Source of the DNA: a bacterium
Lineage (GTDB): Bacteria > Verrucomicrobiota > Verrucomicrobiia > Limisphaerales > UBA11358
Direction of reading: 5' to 3'
Length of the DNA stretch: 5,343 bases
NCBI GenBank assembly: GCA_021781185.1
Contig: JAJXXI010000625.1
Location: 1 to 5,343, forward strand
Under the pieces are notes generated by a model that searched no databases, was not told the DNA's origin, and worked only from the letters and a program-made list of their open reading frames with translations. The position numbers were made by a program, and so were the translations under genes. Shown here piece after piece: positions 1 through 5,343 of this stretch (positions are counted from its first letter, which is position 1; each line of letters starts with the position of its first letter).

Positions 1-1223
1 CCTACGCCGACACCGACGCCAACGGCAATTATGCCTTCAACGTGGCCAACGGGAACTGGAGCGTCGGGGTTAATCAAAATGGCGGCAATGACAGCTTGGA
101 CGCTCTTTTGGGTGCCGGCACCTATGCCCCACCCAACAACCAGAACCTCACCATCGCCAATGACAATGGCACGGCCAATTTTGTCATCCAGCCGTGCGAC
201 GGCATTCAAATCGTCAATCCTGCCACGACCAACCTGCCGCCCGGTCAATTAAACAATTACTATTCCTTCCAGTTCCAGGCGGCGAGTTGCAACAACAACT
301 TCAACTGGTCACAGATTTCCGGAACGCTGCCCAACGGTCTGACGTTATACTCGGGCGGCGCTTTGAATGGCACCCCGCTCAACAGCGGCAACTTTACCTT
401 CACCGTGCAGGTGACGGATGGCAATGGACATTCCACCAACGAGACGTTTGCGCTGTCCATCGCCGGCGGCGTGCTGCAAATCAACACCGGGTTCCTGCCC
501 GCCGCAACGAACGGGATCGTATACAGCCAAACCCTGCAAGCCTCCGGCGGTGTGCCGCCGTATAGCTGGTCCATTCCAAATTTTTCCGCCAATCCGCCGG
601 CAAACCTGGCGCTGGGGACCAACGGTGTTCTTTCCGGCACGCCGGCCGTCAGCGGCAATTTCGGCTTCACCGTGCGCGTGACGGACAGCACTCTGGCGAC
701 AGTGGACCAACCGTTGTCGCTGAACATAGTGAATCCGCCGCCGGCGATCACGAATGTTTCGCTGCCCCAGGGCAACGAGGGGGTGTCCTATCACGCGCAA
801 CTCGGCGCAACCGGAGGACAACCGCCCTACACTTGGGCGCTCGCCTTTGGCTCTGCCTCGCTGCCGCCGCAACTGTCACTGAACTCCGCCGGCCTCATCG
901 CCGGCACGCCGGCAACCAACGGGGAGTTTTATTTTCAAGTGCAGGCAACCGACGCGAATTTTACCACCGCGAACAAAGTGTTTGGCCTCCTGATCAACCC
1001 CAAGCCGTCGCTGGCGTTGCCGACCTGGCGCACCAATCGGTTCCAAATGCGGCTCATGGGCGGATCCAACCAAAATTATACGATTCAGGTGTCCACCAAC
1101 CTGGGCTTGGCCAACTGGACAACGCTCTTCATCACTAACAGCCCGGACACTAACGCGTTTTGGCTGAGCGATCCGAACGCCACCAACCGACAGCGTTTTT
1201 ACCGCGTCCTGATCGGGCCGTGA
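1..1223 (+). CDS. Large surface/secreted protein with tandem Ig-like repeats, 3' part
   Basis: This is the C-terminal 406 residues of a longer protein. The reading frame is open from base 3 and stops at TGA 1221-1223. The GTG at 42 is an internal Val codon, because the frame continues upstream with a coherent domain (YADTDANGNYAFNV). Residues 1 to about 60 resemble the end of a carboxypeptidase-regulatory-like or SdrD B-type beta domain. Residues about 68-331 form three putative-Ig (He_PIG-like) repeats, each with an L-x-GTP turn and an F-x-V-x-V/A-TD strand. Residues 332-406 form a C-terminal beta module ending RFYRVLIGP. Composition is rich in Asn, Thr, Gly and Pro, and no membrane helix is visible. 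Such architecture is typical of exported adhesion, matrix or polymer-binding proteins; the exact role and ligand are unknown. Any signal peptide or catalytic domain would lie off the left edge. It converges on the liv operon, so there is no sign of a functional link. Confidence 0.85.
   Translation, partial: YADTDANGNYAFNVANGNWSVGVNQNGGNDSLDALLGAGTYAPPNNQNLTIANDNGTANFVIQPCDGIQIVNPATTNLPPGQLNNYYSFQFQAASCNNNFNWSQISGTLPNGLTLYSGGALNGTPLNSGNFTFTVQVTDGNGHSTNETFALSIAGGVLQINTGFLPAATNGIVYSQTLQASGGVPPYSWSIPNFSANPPANLALGTNGVLSGTPAVSGNFGFTVRVTDSTLATVDQPLSLNIVNPPPAITNVSLPQGNEGVSYHAQLGATGGQPPYTWALAFGSASLPPQLSLNSAGLIAGTPATNGEFYFQVQATDANFTTANKVFGLLINPKPSLALPTWRTNRFQMRLMGGSNQNYTIQVSTNLGLANWTTLFITNSPDTNAFWLSDPNATNRQRFYRVLIGP
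204..995 (+). repeat. Three tandem putative-Ig (He_PIG-like) protein repeats
   Basis: Three units of about 85 codons lie at roughly 204-461, 471-728 and 741-995. Aligned by eye they share a Y-x-x-Q/F-L/F strand, an L-x-L stretch, a G-x-L/I-x-GTP turn (GGALNGTP, NGVLSGTP, AGLIAGTP), a G-N/E-F-x-F-x-V-x-V/A-TD strand (NFTFTVQVTD, NFGFTVRVTD, EFYFQVQATD) and a closing hydrophobic strand (ALSI, SLNI, GLLI). Units 2 and 3 also share A-S/T-GG-x-PPY-x-W, which unit 1 replaces with AASCNNNFNW. The repetition is clear in protein but diverged in DNA, so these are old duplications rather than recent tandem copies. Pathogen and environmental proteins use such repeats as stalks or as carbohydrate/protein-binding modules. 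Confidence 0.8.
996..1220 (+). other. C-terminal beta module of the repeat protein (NYTIQ...RFYRV type)
   Basis: About 75 residues follow the last Ig repeat. They contain FQMRLMGGSNQNYTIQVSTN, then LANWTTLF, and end with NRQRFYRVLIGP. This layout (a beta strand with Y-x-I-Q-x-STNL, NW-TT, and a terminal FYRV) recalls C-terminal modules of many exported Verrucomicrobiota proteins, where it may help export or surface display. That role is inferred from position and recurrence, not shown. It is not a PEP-CTERM or LPXTG signal: no Pro-Glu-Pro or LPXTG motif with a following hydrophobic helix is present. Confidence 0.55.
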
Positions 1224-1227
1224 TCAG
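1209..1227. terminator. Short inverted repeat across the two convergent stop codons (possible weak terminator)
   Basis: CTGATC (1209-1214) and GATCAG (1222-1227) are perfect inverted repeats around a 7-base loop. The repeat contains both stop codons, TGA at 1221-1223 on + and TGA at 1226-1224 on -. The stem is only 6 bp and no T-run follows on either strand, so it lacks the form of a normal intrinsic terminator. It is the only candidate structure in this gapless junction; Rho-dependent termination or read-through antisense transcripts are alternatives. Confidence 0.25.
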
Positions 1228-1931
1228 CCGCCAAGATACGCGCTTTGCACCCGGGGATTCTGACGCAATGATGCCGAGTCGCCATGCAGGGTGATTTTCC
1301 CGGTCTCCAGAACATAACCGGAATGGGAAATTTCCAGCGCACGGTTTGCGTTTTGCTCCACCAGCAGAATCGTCAGCCCGCGCTCGCGGTTGATCTCGAC
1401 GATCCTTTCGAAAATCGTCTTCACCAGCAGCGGCGCGAGGCCGAGCGAGGGCTCGTCCAACATCAGGAATTTCGGCCGGCTCATCAGCGCGCGCCCGATC
1501 GCCAGCATCTGCTGCTCGCCGCCGGAGAGCGTTCCCGCGATCTGTTTCTCTCGCTCCTTCAGGCGGGGAAAGGTGGCAAACACAAAATCCAGCTCGTGCC
1601 GGACGATTTTCTGATCGCGCAGGAGATAAGCGCCCATTTCCAGGTTTTCCCGCACCGTCAGATTCGCAAAAATCATCCGGCCTTCGGGAACATGCGACAG
1701 GCCGCGTTTTACGATTTCATGCGGCGGCAGGCCGGCGATGGGCTTGCCTTCGTAGCCAATGGCGCCGGCCTTTGGTTTCAGCAGGCCGGAAATGGTTTTG
1801 AGCGTGGTGGTCTTGCCCGCGCCGTTGCTGCCGATGAGCGTGACGATGCTGCCCGCCGCCACGGACAAGGAGATGCCGTGCAGAGCGCCGATCGCGCCAT
1901 AGGTGACTTCAAGGTTTTTGATTTGCAGCAT
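1224..1931 (-). CDS. livF: Branched-chain amino acid ABC transporter ATP-binding protein LivF
   Basis: A 235-residue cytoplasmic ATPase, a normal LivF length. With LivG it powers import through the LivHM channel. Walker A is GSNGAGKTT (34-42), the ABC signature LSGGEQQ (135-141), Walker B FLMLDEP (155-161), then the D-loop region SLGLAP. The LivF hallmarks are VPEGR (81-85), where the Q-loop glutamine is replaced by Glu, and VEQN (191-194), where the switch histidine is replaced by Gln. The end AYLGG matches the family. The ATG at 1931 was chosen because it begins directly at MLQIKNLEVTYG, the usual N-terminus, and has a GGGGGA ribosome site 8 bases upstream. An upstream in-frame ATG at 2039 would add 36 basic residues read from within livG. 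It is the last gene of the operon, 4 bases after livG, and its stop touches the stop of the convergent gene. The substrate class is inferred from the family. Confidence 0.95.
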   Translation of the reverse strand: MLQIKNLEVTYGAIGALHGISLSVAAGSIVTLIGSNGAGKTTTLKTISGLLKPKAGAIGYEGKPIAGLPPHEIVKRGLSHVPEGRMIFANLTVRENLEMGAYLLRDQKIVRHELDFVFATFPRLKEREKQIAGTLSGGEQQMLAIGRALMSRPKFLMLDEPSLGLAPLLVKTIFERIVEINRERGLTILLVEQNANRALEISHSGYVLETGKITLHGDSASLRQNPRVQSAYLGG

Positions 1932-1935
1932 CGTT

Positions 1936-2697
1936 TCAATCCCCCAAATACGCTTCGATGACCTTGGGATTCCGGCGCACTTCCTCCGGCGTGCCTTCGG
2001 CGATTTTGACGCCGTAATCCAGCACCGCAATGCGTTCACAAATGCCCATCACCAGTTGCATGTCATGTTCCACCAGCAAGATGGAAATCTGGAATTGTTC
2101 GCGAATGAAACGGATGAGCCGCGTCAGTTCAACCTTCTCGGTGGAGTTCATGCCGGCGGCGGGTTCATCGAGCAGCAGCAGCCTGGGGGTCGCGGCCAGG
2201 GCGCGGACGATTTCCAAACGCCGCTGGTCGCCGTAGCTGAGGCTCTTCGCCGGCTCGTCGCGAAATTTGCCGAGCTGAAAAATGTCCAGCAAGGTCATGA
2301 CGCGCCCGGCAATGGATTTTTCCTCGGCGTGATAGCCCTTGCCGCGCCACAGCGCCTGGCGCACGTCGCCCCGCAAATGCAGGTGAAATACGGCGCGCAC
2401 GTTGTCAAAGACGGTCAGCGACGGAAAGAGCCGGATGTTTTGAAACGTCCGCGCAATGCCGCGCGCCGTGATGCGATACGGCTTGCTGCCGGCAATGGAC
2501 CGGCCGTCAAAAAAAATGCCCCCGCTGGTCGGCGCATAAACGCCGGTGATGAGGTTGAACGCGGTTGTCTTCCCCGCGCCGTTCGGCCCGATCAGGCCGA
2601 CCAGTTCGTTGCGGCCGATCTGCAGATCCAGTTCCGACACCGCCGTCAGGCCGCCGAAGCGGATGGTGGCTTTGTCGAGTTGAAGCAGCGCATCCAT
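1936..2697 (-). CDS. livG: Branched-chain amino acid ABC transporter ATP-binding protein LivG
   Basis: A 253-residue cytoplasmic ATPase, the usual LivG size and partner of LivF. Walker A is GPNGAGKTT (37-45), the Q-loop TFQN (84-87, with Gln86), the signature LSYGDQRR (153-160), Walker B LLLLDEP (173-179) followed by AAGMN, and the switch-histidine motif VEHD (209-212). The modified signature with Tyr and the AAGMN sequence are typical of LivG rather than LivF. An insert of about 40 residues between the Q-loop and the signature is also normal for LivG. The start ATG lies 7 bases after the livM stop. No purine-rich ribosome site is visible before it, so translation probably depends on coupling to livM. 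A run of eight T in the coding strand occurs at codons 61-63. The reading frame is intact. Confidence 0.95.
   Translation of the reverse strand: MDALLQLDKATIRFGGLTAVSELDLQIGRNELVGLIGPNGAGKTTAFNLITGVYAPTSGGIFFDGRSIAGSKPYRITARGIARTFQNIRLFPSLTVFDNVRAVFHLHLRGDVRQALWRGKGYHAEEKSIAGRVMTLLDIFQLGKFRDEPAKSLSYGDQRRLEIVRALAATPRLLLLDEPAAGMNSTEKVELTRLIRFIREQFQISILLVEHDMQLVMGICERIAVLDYGVKIAEGTPEEVRRNPKVIEAYLGD
1940..1945 (-). promoter_or_regulatory. Ribosome binding site for livF
   Basis: GGGGGA on the - strand lies 8 bases before the ATG at 1931 and overlaps the last codons of livG. The match to AGGAGG is imperfect, but purine content and spacing are right. It supports the 235-residue start over the upstream ATG at 2039. 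Confidence 0.55.
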
Positions 2698-2704
2698 TTG
2701 CGAT

Positions 2705-3769
2705 TCAGGTTTTTCGTTTCCGCAGCCTGAACAAGCCCTGCGGCCGGGTCAGCATCAGCACGATCAGCAGCAGGGAATAGATGATCATCCGCGTGTCGCC
2801 AATCCAGCCGAGCGGAAATGCCTGTGCGATGCCGGGCACGTGTTCGATGCCGGCCAGATAACGCAAGCCTTCCGGGAGCAGCGTGAGCAGAATGGCTGCC
2901 AGGATGACGCCGATGGTGTTGCCCATGCCGCCGAGAATGACCATCACCACGAAGGTGATGGATTGCATGAAGCCAAAGCCGCCGGGCGTGAGAAACTGCT
3001 TGGCGTGCGCATAAAGCCCGCCCGCGATGCCCGCGAAAAAAGCGCCGATGACAAAAGCCGTGACCTTGTATTTGGTGGTGTTGATGCCCATCGCCTCGGC
3101 GGCAATCTCATCGTCGTGGACCGCGATGAAACCGCAGCCGTAAGTGGAGTTGACGAGTGACGCGACCACATAAACCGTCACGGCGACCAGGCCAAAGGAC
3201 CAGAAAAAATTAGTCCAGCCATGCGCGACGCTCAGGCCGCGCGCGCCGCCGACGGAGTTCATGTTTTGAAAAATCACGCGGATGATCTCGCCAAAGCCGA
3301 GCGTCACGATGGCCAAGTAATCGCCGCGCAGCCGCAGCGTGGGCAGGCCGACGAGCAGCCCGGTCGCCGCCGCCGCCAGTCCGCCGGCCAGCAGTGCGAC
3401 GGCAAAGATTCCATCGGCCGCAAAAAAATTCAGGTGCCCAAATTGATTGGTGATCATCGCCGCCGCATAGCCGCCAACGGCCATGAACCCCGCATGGCCC
3501 AGGGAGAATTGCCCGGTGTAGCCGTTGATGAGGTTCAAGCTGACCGCCATGATGATGCTGATTGCGATGTCGTAGGAAATGTAGAGCCAGTAGGGATTGA
3601 TCCGGTCGGCAACCAGGGAGACCAGAAAGCTCAGCGCAATGGCGATGAGCAAAGATGTTTTGGTGTATTGCAGGCCCAAGGCTGCGAGGCCCAGAAAGGC
3701 GATTCTAATGGAGCGGCAACCTTGCGCCAATTTATCCGACCACCGCGCCCTGGGCTGCGAAGTGTTCAT
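2705..3769 (-). CDS. livM: Branched-chain amino acid ABC transporter permease LivM
   Basis: A 354-residue inner-membrane permease that forms the translocation channel with LivH. Hydrophobic segments are seen near residues 22-54, 66-83, 90-107, 120-142, 187-206, 234-254, 268-299 and 327-341, all consistent with the family. Family motifs are LNLINGYTGQFSLGHAGF (78-95), GDYLAIVTLGFGEIIR (149-164), AAEAMGIN (223-230) and GGMGNTIG (280-287). The length lies between short LivM proteins (about 300) and the longer E. coli protein, owing to an N-terminal stretch of about 60 residues with one extra hydrophobic segment. The ATG overlaps the livH stop as ATGA, and an AAGGAG site sits 11 bases upstream inside livH. 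In the cytoplasmic loop thought to contact the ATPases, two positions I expect to be Arg are Cys212 and His218. The ends of LivM and LivH differ clearly, so assignment as LivM is firm; the exact substrate is not. Confidence 0.94.
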   Translation of the reverse strand: MNTSQPRARWSDKLAQGCRSIRIAFLGLAALGLQYTKTSLLIAIALSFLVSLVADRINPYWLYISYDIAISIIMAVSLNLINGYTGQFSLGHAGFMAVGGYAAAMITNQFGHLNFFAADGIFAVALLAGGLAAAATGLLVGLPTLRLRGDYLAIVTLGFGEIIRVIFQNMNSVGGARGLSVAHGWTNFFWSFGLVAVTVYVVASLVNSTYGCGFIAVHDDEIAAEAMGINTTKYKVTAFVIGAFFAGIAGGLYAHAKQFLTPGGFGFMQSITFVVMVILGGMGNTIGVILAAILLTLLPEGLRYLAGIEHVPGIAQAFPLGWIGDTRMIIYSLLLIVLMLTRPQGLFRLRKRKT

Positions 3770-4671
3770 ACCTTCTCGATCTCCTTTTTACCGAGCAGGC
3801 CGGAAGGTTTCACGAGCAGAATCAAAATCAGGACGCCAAACGCGATGGCGTCGCGATACGTCGAGGAAATATAGCCGGACACGAGCGTTTCCGTGACCCC
3901 GATGATGATGCCGCCGAGCGCCGCGCCGGGCAGATTGCCGATGCCGCCCAGCACCGCCGCGACAAAGGCCTTGAGCCCGGGCAGAATGCCCATGAGCGGA
4001 TCAATCGCGGGATAATTGACGGCCCACAAAATGCCGGCGGCCGCCGCCAGAGCCGAGCCGAGCGCGAAGGTGAAGGAGATGACGATGTCCGTGTTCACCC
4101 CCATGAGCGCGGCGGCCTCGGGGTTGAAGGACACGGCGCGCATCGCCGTGCCGATTTTCGTGTTCAACACGATGAAGCGGAGCGCGAGCAGCAAGCCCAG
4201 CGTCACACCGAAAACGATCAGTTGATTGCTGTTGAGGCTCAGGCCACCGAGCCTGGCAAGCGGATAGACGGGGAGGATTTGCGGGAAACTTTTGGGCGCG
4301 GCGCCAAAGACGAACTGTCCGGTGTATTCCAGAAACAGGGAGACGCCAATGGCGGTGATGAGCATGGTGAGCTTGGGACGGTGGCGTAGCGGACGATACG
4401 CAAAGCGTTCAATCACCACGCCCAGCGCGGCACAAATGGCCATCGAGGCGAGCAGCACCGCGATGCCGCCGGCAATGGACGGCAGCGGCAGCAGGGCGGC
4501 GATTTTCGGCGCGAGATAAAACCCTGAAAAGGCGCCGAGCATGAACACGTCACCATGCGCGAAATTGATGAACCGGAGAATCCCGTAAACCATCGTGTAT
4601 CCGAGCGCGATGAGCGCGAGAATCGAGCCGAAGGCGAGGCCGTTGATGAGTTGTTGGAGGAACTCCGTCAC
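3766..4671 (-). CDS. livH: Branched-chain amino acid ABC transporter permease LivH
   Basis: A 301-residue integral membrane permease, close to the usual LivH length. Hydrophobic segments lie near 10-31, 41-60, 64-86, 100-124, 150-169, 197-218, 232-262 and 273-289. Family motifs are LINGLAFGSILALIALGYTM (8-27), INFAHGD (35-41), TAMRAVSFNPEAAALMGVN (175-193, the ATPase-contact loop) and LKAFVAAVLGGIGNLPGA (233-250). The C-terminal end, KPSGLLGKKEIEKV, also fits LivH proteins. Translation starts at GTG 4671-4669. No other start fits, since the next Met (27) is already inside the first helix and the motif begins at residue 8. The GTG overlaps the livK stop by 4 bases (GTGA), and no ribosome site of its own is visible, so coupling to livK translation is likely. 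It pairs with LivM; substrate preference within the amino acid or amide class cannot be read from the sequence. Confidence 0.95.
   Translation of the reverse strand: MTEFLQQLINGLAFGSILALIALGYTMVYGILRFINFAHGDVFMLGAFSGFYLAPKIAALLPLPSIAGGIAVLLASMAICAALGVVIERFAYRPLRHRPKLTMLITAIGVSLFLEYTGQFVFGAAPKSFPQILPVYPLARLGGLSLNSNQLIVFGVTLGLLLALRFIVLNTKIGTAMRAVSFNPEAAALMGVNTDIVISFTFALGSALAAAAGILWAVNYPAIDPLMGILPGLKAFVAAVLGGIGNLPGAALGGIIIGVTETLVSGYISSTYRDAIAFGVLILILLVKPSGLLGKKEIEKV
3781..3786 (-). promoter_or_regulatory. Ribosome binding site for livM
   Basis: AAGGAG on the - strand lies 11 bases before the livM ATG, within the Lys-Lys-Glu codons at the end of livH. The spacing is slightly long. It is the clearest Shine-Dalgarno-like site in the visible operon; livG and livH lack one. 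Confidence 0.5.
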
Positions 4672-5343
4672 GGCGCAATGGTTTCAACGTATTGGAACTT
4701 GCCGTCCTTGATTTCCAAAATGACCGCCGGCTTGGAGGCGTTGCGGTCGGCGTCAATCGTGATGTCCCCGGTCACGCCGTGGAAATTTTTCGTGGCCGCC
4801 AGCGCGGCGCGGACTTTCGCGCCGTCCGTCGAACCGGCGCGCTTCATCGCGTCGGCCAGAATCATCGCGGAATCGTAGCCGAGCGCGGCCATCGCATCGG
4901 GCGCGGCATGGTATTTGGCCTCGTAAGCCTTCACAAAATTCTGCACGACGGGCGAGGTGGATTGCGGTGAAAAATGCGTGGAAAAATAACAGCCTTCGAG
5001 CGCCTTGCCGCCGATGGGCACGAGCGAGGAGGATTCCCAGCCGTCCCCGCCAAAGATCGGACAAGCGAGGCCCAACTGCCGTGCCTGCAGAACAATCAAA
5101 CCCACCTCGGTGTAATAGCCGGGAACAAAAATGCCGTCCGGATTCGCGGCCTTGATCGCCGTGAGCTGCGCATTGAAATCCTTGTCGCCGGCGCTGTAAT
5201 TCTGTTCAACGGCAATCCGGCCGCCATCGGCGGTAAATCCCCGCTTGAAAAATTTCGCCAGCCCCAGGCTGTAATCGCTCTTCACGTCGGTGAACACGGC
5301 GACATTTTGCAGCTTGAGCGTCTTGCGGGCGAAATTCGCCATG
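4668..5343 (-). CDS. livK: Periplasmic branched-chain amino acid-type binding protein LivK, 3' part
   Basis: The C-terminal 224-225 residues of a type I periplasmic binding protein (Peripla_BP_6/LivJ-LivK family); the 5' part, with any signal peptide, is off the right edge. The Met at 5342 is internal: full family members have about 370 residues and the visible part begins in the middle, at the NVAVFTDVKSDYSLGLA strand that opens the second lobe. Other landmarks, counted from that Met, are YSAGDKDFNAQL (49-60), GIFVPGYYTEVGL (70-82), GGDGW (98-102), AALGYDSAMILADAM (152-166) and the closing GVTGDITIDADRNASKPAVI (189-208). The acidic residue in GGDGW occupies the area where LivJ/LivK use a Glu to bind the ligand amino group (inference from recalled E. 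coli sequences). It delivers substrate to LivHM and is the first visible gene of the operon. Related receptors bind amides, urea or aromatic acids, so leucine-type specificity is probable, not certain. Confidence 0.92.
   Translation of the reverse strand, partial: MANFARKTLKLQNVAVFTDVKSDYSLGLAKFFKRGFTADGGRIAVEQNYSAGDKDFNAQLTAIKAANPDGIFVPGYYTEVGLIVLQARQLGLACPIFGGDGWESSSLVPIGGKALEGCYFSTHFSPQSTSPVVQNFVKAYEAKYHAAPDAMAALGYDSAMILADAMKRAGSTDGAKVRAALAATKNFHGVTGDITIDADRNASKPAVILEIKDGKFQYVETIAP

Noticed and set aside
42..44. GTG at 42 as the start of the repeat protein
   Set aside because: The frame is open to the left edge and encodes part of the same beta domain (DTDANGNYAFNV), and no ribosome site precedes the GTG.
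260..872. Two long - strand open frames antisense to the Ig-repeat gene
   Set aside because: The + strand frame has clear repeated domains; the antisense products show no motif and merely reflect the repeats read backwards.
1284..1961. A 225-codon + strand open frame antisense to livF
   Set aside because: Same pattern as above; no domain, and livF is certain on the other strand.
1932..2039. A 36-residue N-terminal extension of LivF from the ATG at 2039
   Set aside because: The extension lies wholly in livG coding sequence, is basic and unrelated to LivF N-termini, and a better start with a ribosome site exists at 1931.
1903..2730. A 275-codon + strand open frame covering all of livG in antisense
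   Set aside because: It mirrors livG with its strong ABC motifs, and its product is a low-complexity Arg/Gln/Ala-rich string with no recognisable domain. It is a by-product of GC-rich codon use.
3221..3874. A 217-codon + strand open frame antisense to livM and the end of livH
   Set aside because: The product is a charged Gln/Asp/Arg-rich string without hydrophobic structure or a family match by eye; both permease genes are certain.
5340..5342. ATG at 5342 as the start of livK
   Set aside because: It would give a receptor lacking its first lobe and signal peptide; the sequence begins mid-domain, so the gene continues off the window.
1..5343. A new defence, mobile or biosynthetic system
   Set aside because: All sequence is explained by one repeat-protein gene and a standard liv operon; no integrase, nuclease, direct-repeat array or unexplained gene-free stretch is present.

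Overview
The window carries the 3' end of a gene for a large surface or secreted repeat protein on the + strand, and on the - strand an almost complete ABC-transporter operon of the branched-chain amino acid (LIV) type. The DNA is GC-rich. The source looks like an environmental Verrucomicrobiota bacterium of the Pedosphaera/Limisphaerales kind. That rests mainly on the first protein: its Asn/Thr-rich style, tandem putative-Ig repeats, and a C-terminal module running from NYTIQVSTNL to an RFYRV end, which I associate with secreted proteins of that group. The assignment is inference, not proof.

Region 1 (1-1223, + strand): the last 406 codons of a protein whose start lies off the left edge. It shows the end of a carboxypeptidase-regulatory-like/SdrD-type beta domain, then three Ig-like repeats of about 85 residues, then the C-terminal beta module.

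Region 2 (1224-5343, - strand, transcribed right to left): livK (3' part only), livH, livM, livG and livF, in the classical K-H-M-G-F order. Spacing is very tight. livK/livH overlap by 4 bp (GTGA) and livH/livM by 4 bp (ATGA). The gaps are 7 bp between livM and livG and 4 bp between livG and livF. This suggests one transcript with translational coupling. LivK is the periplasmic solute receptor, LivH and LivM form the membrane channel, and LivG and LivF are the two ATPases. The promoter and the start of livK lie off the right edge.

The two regions converge with no intergenic base: the stop codon of the repeat protein (1221-1223) abuts the stop of livF (1224-1226), giving TGATCA inside a short inverted repeat. 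No gene-free stretch exceeds 10 bases. I saw no tRNA, rRNA, CRISPR array, insertion sequence or phage gene, and no clearly new system. The points worth a second look are the zero-gap convergent junction, residue changes in the LivM coupling loop, the asymmetric ATPase pair, a T8 run in livG, and a lone cysteine pair in the first Ig repeat.
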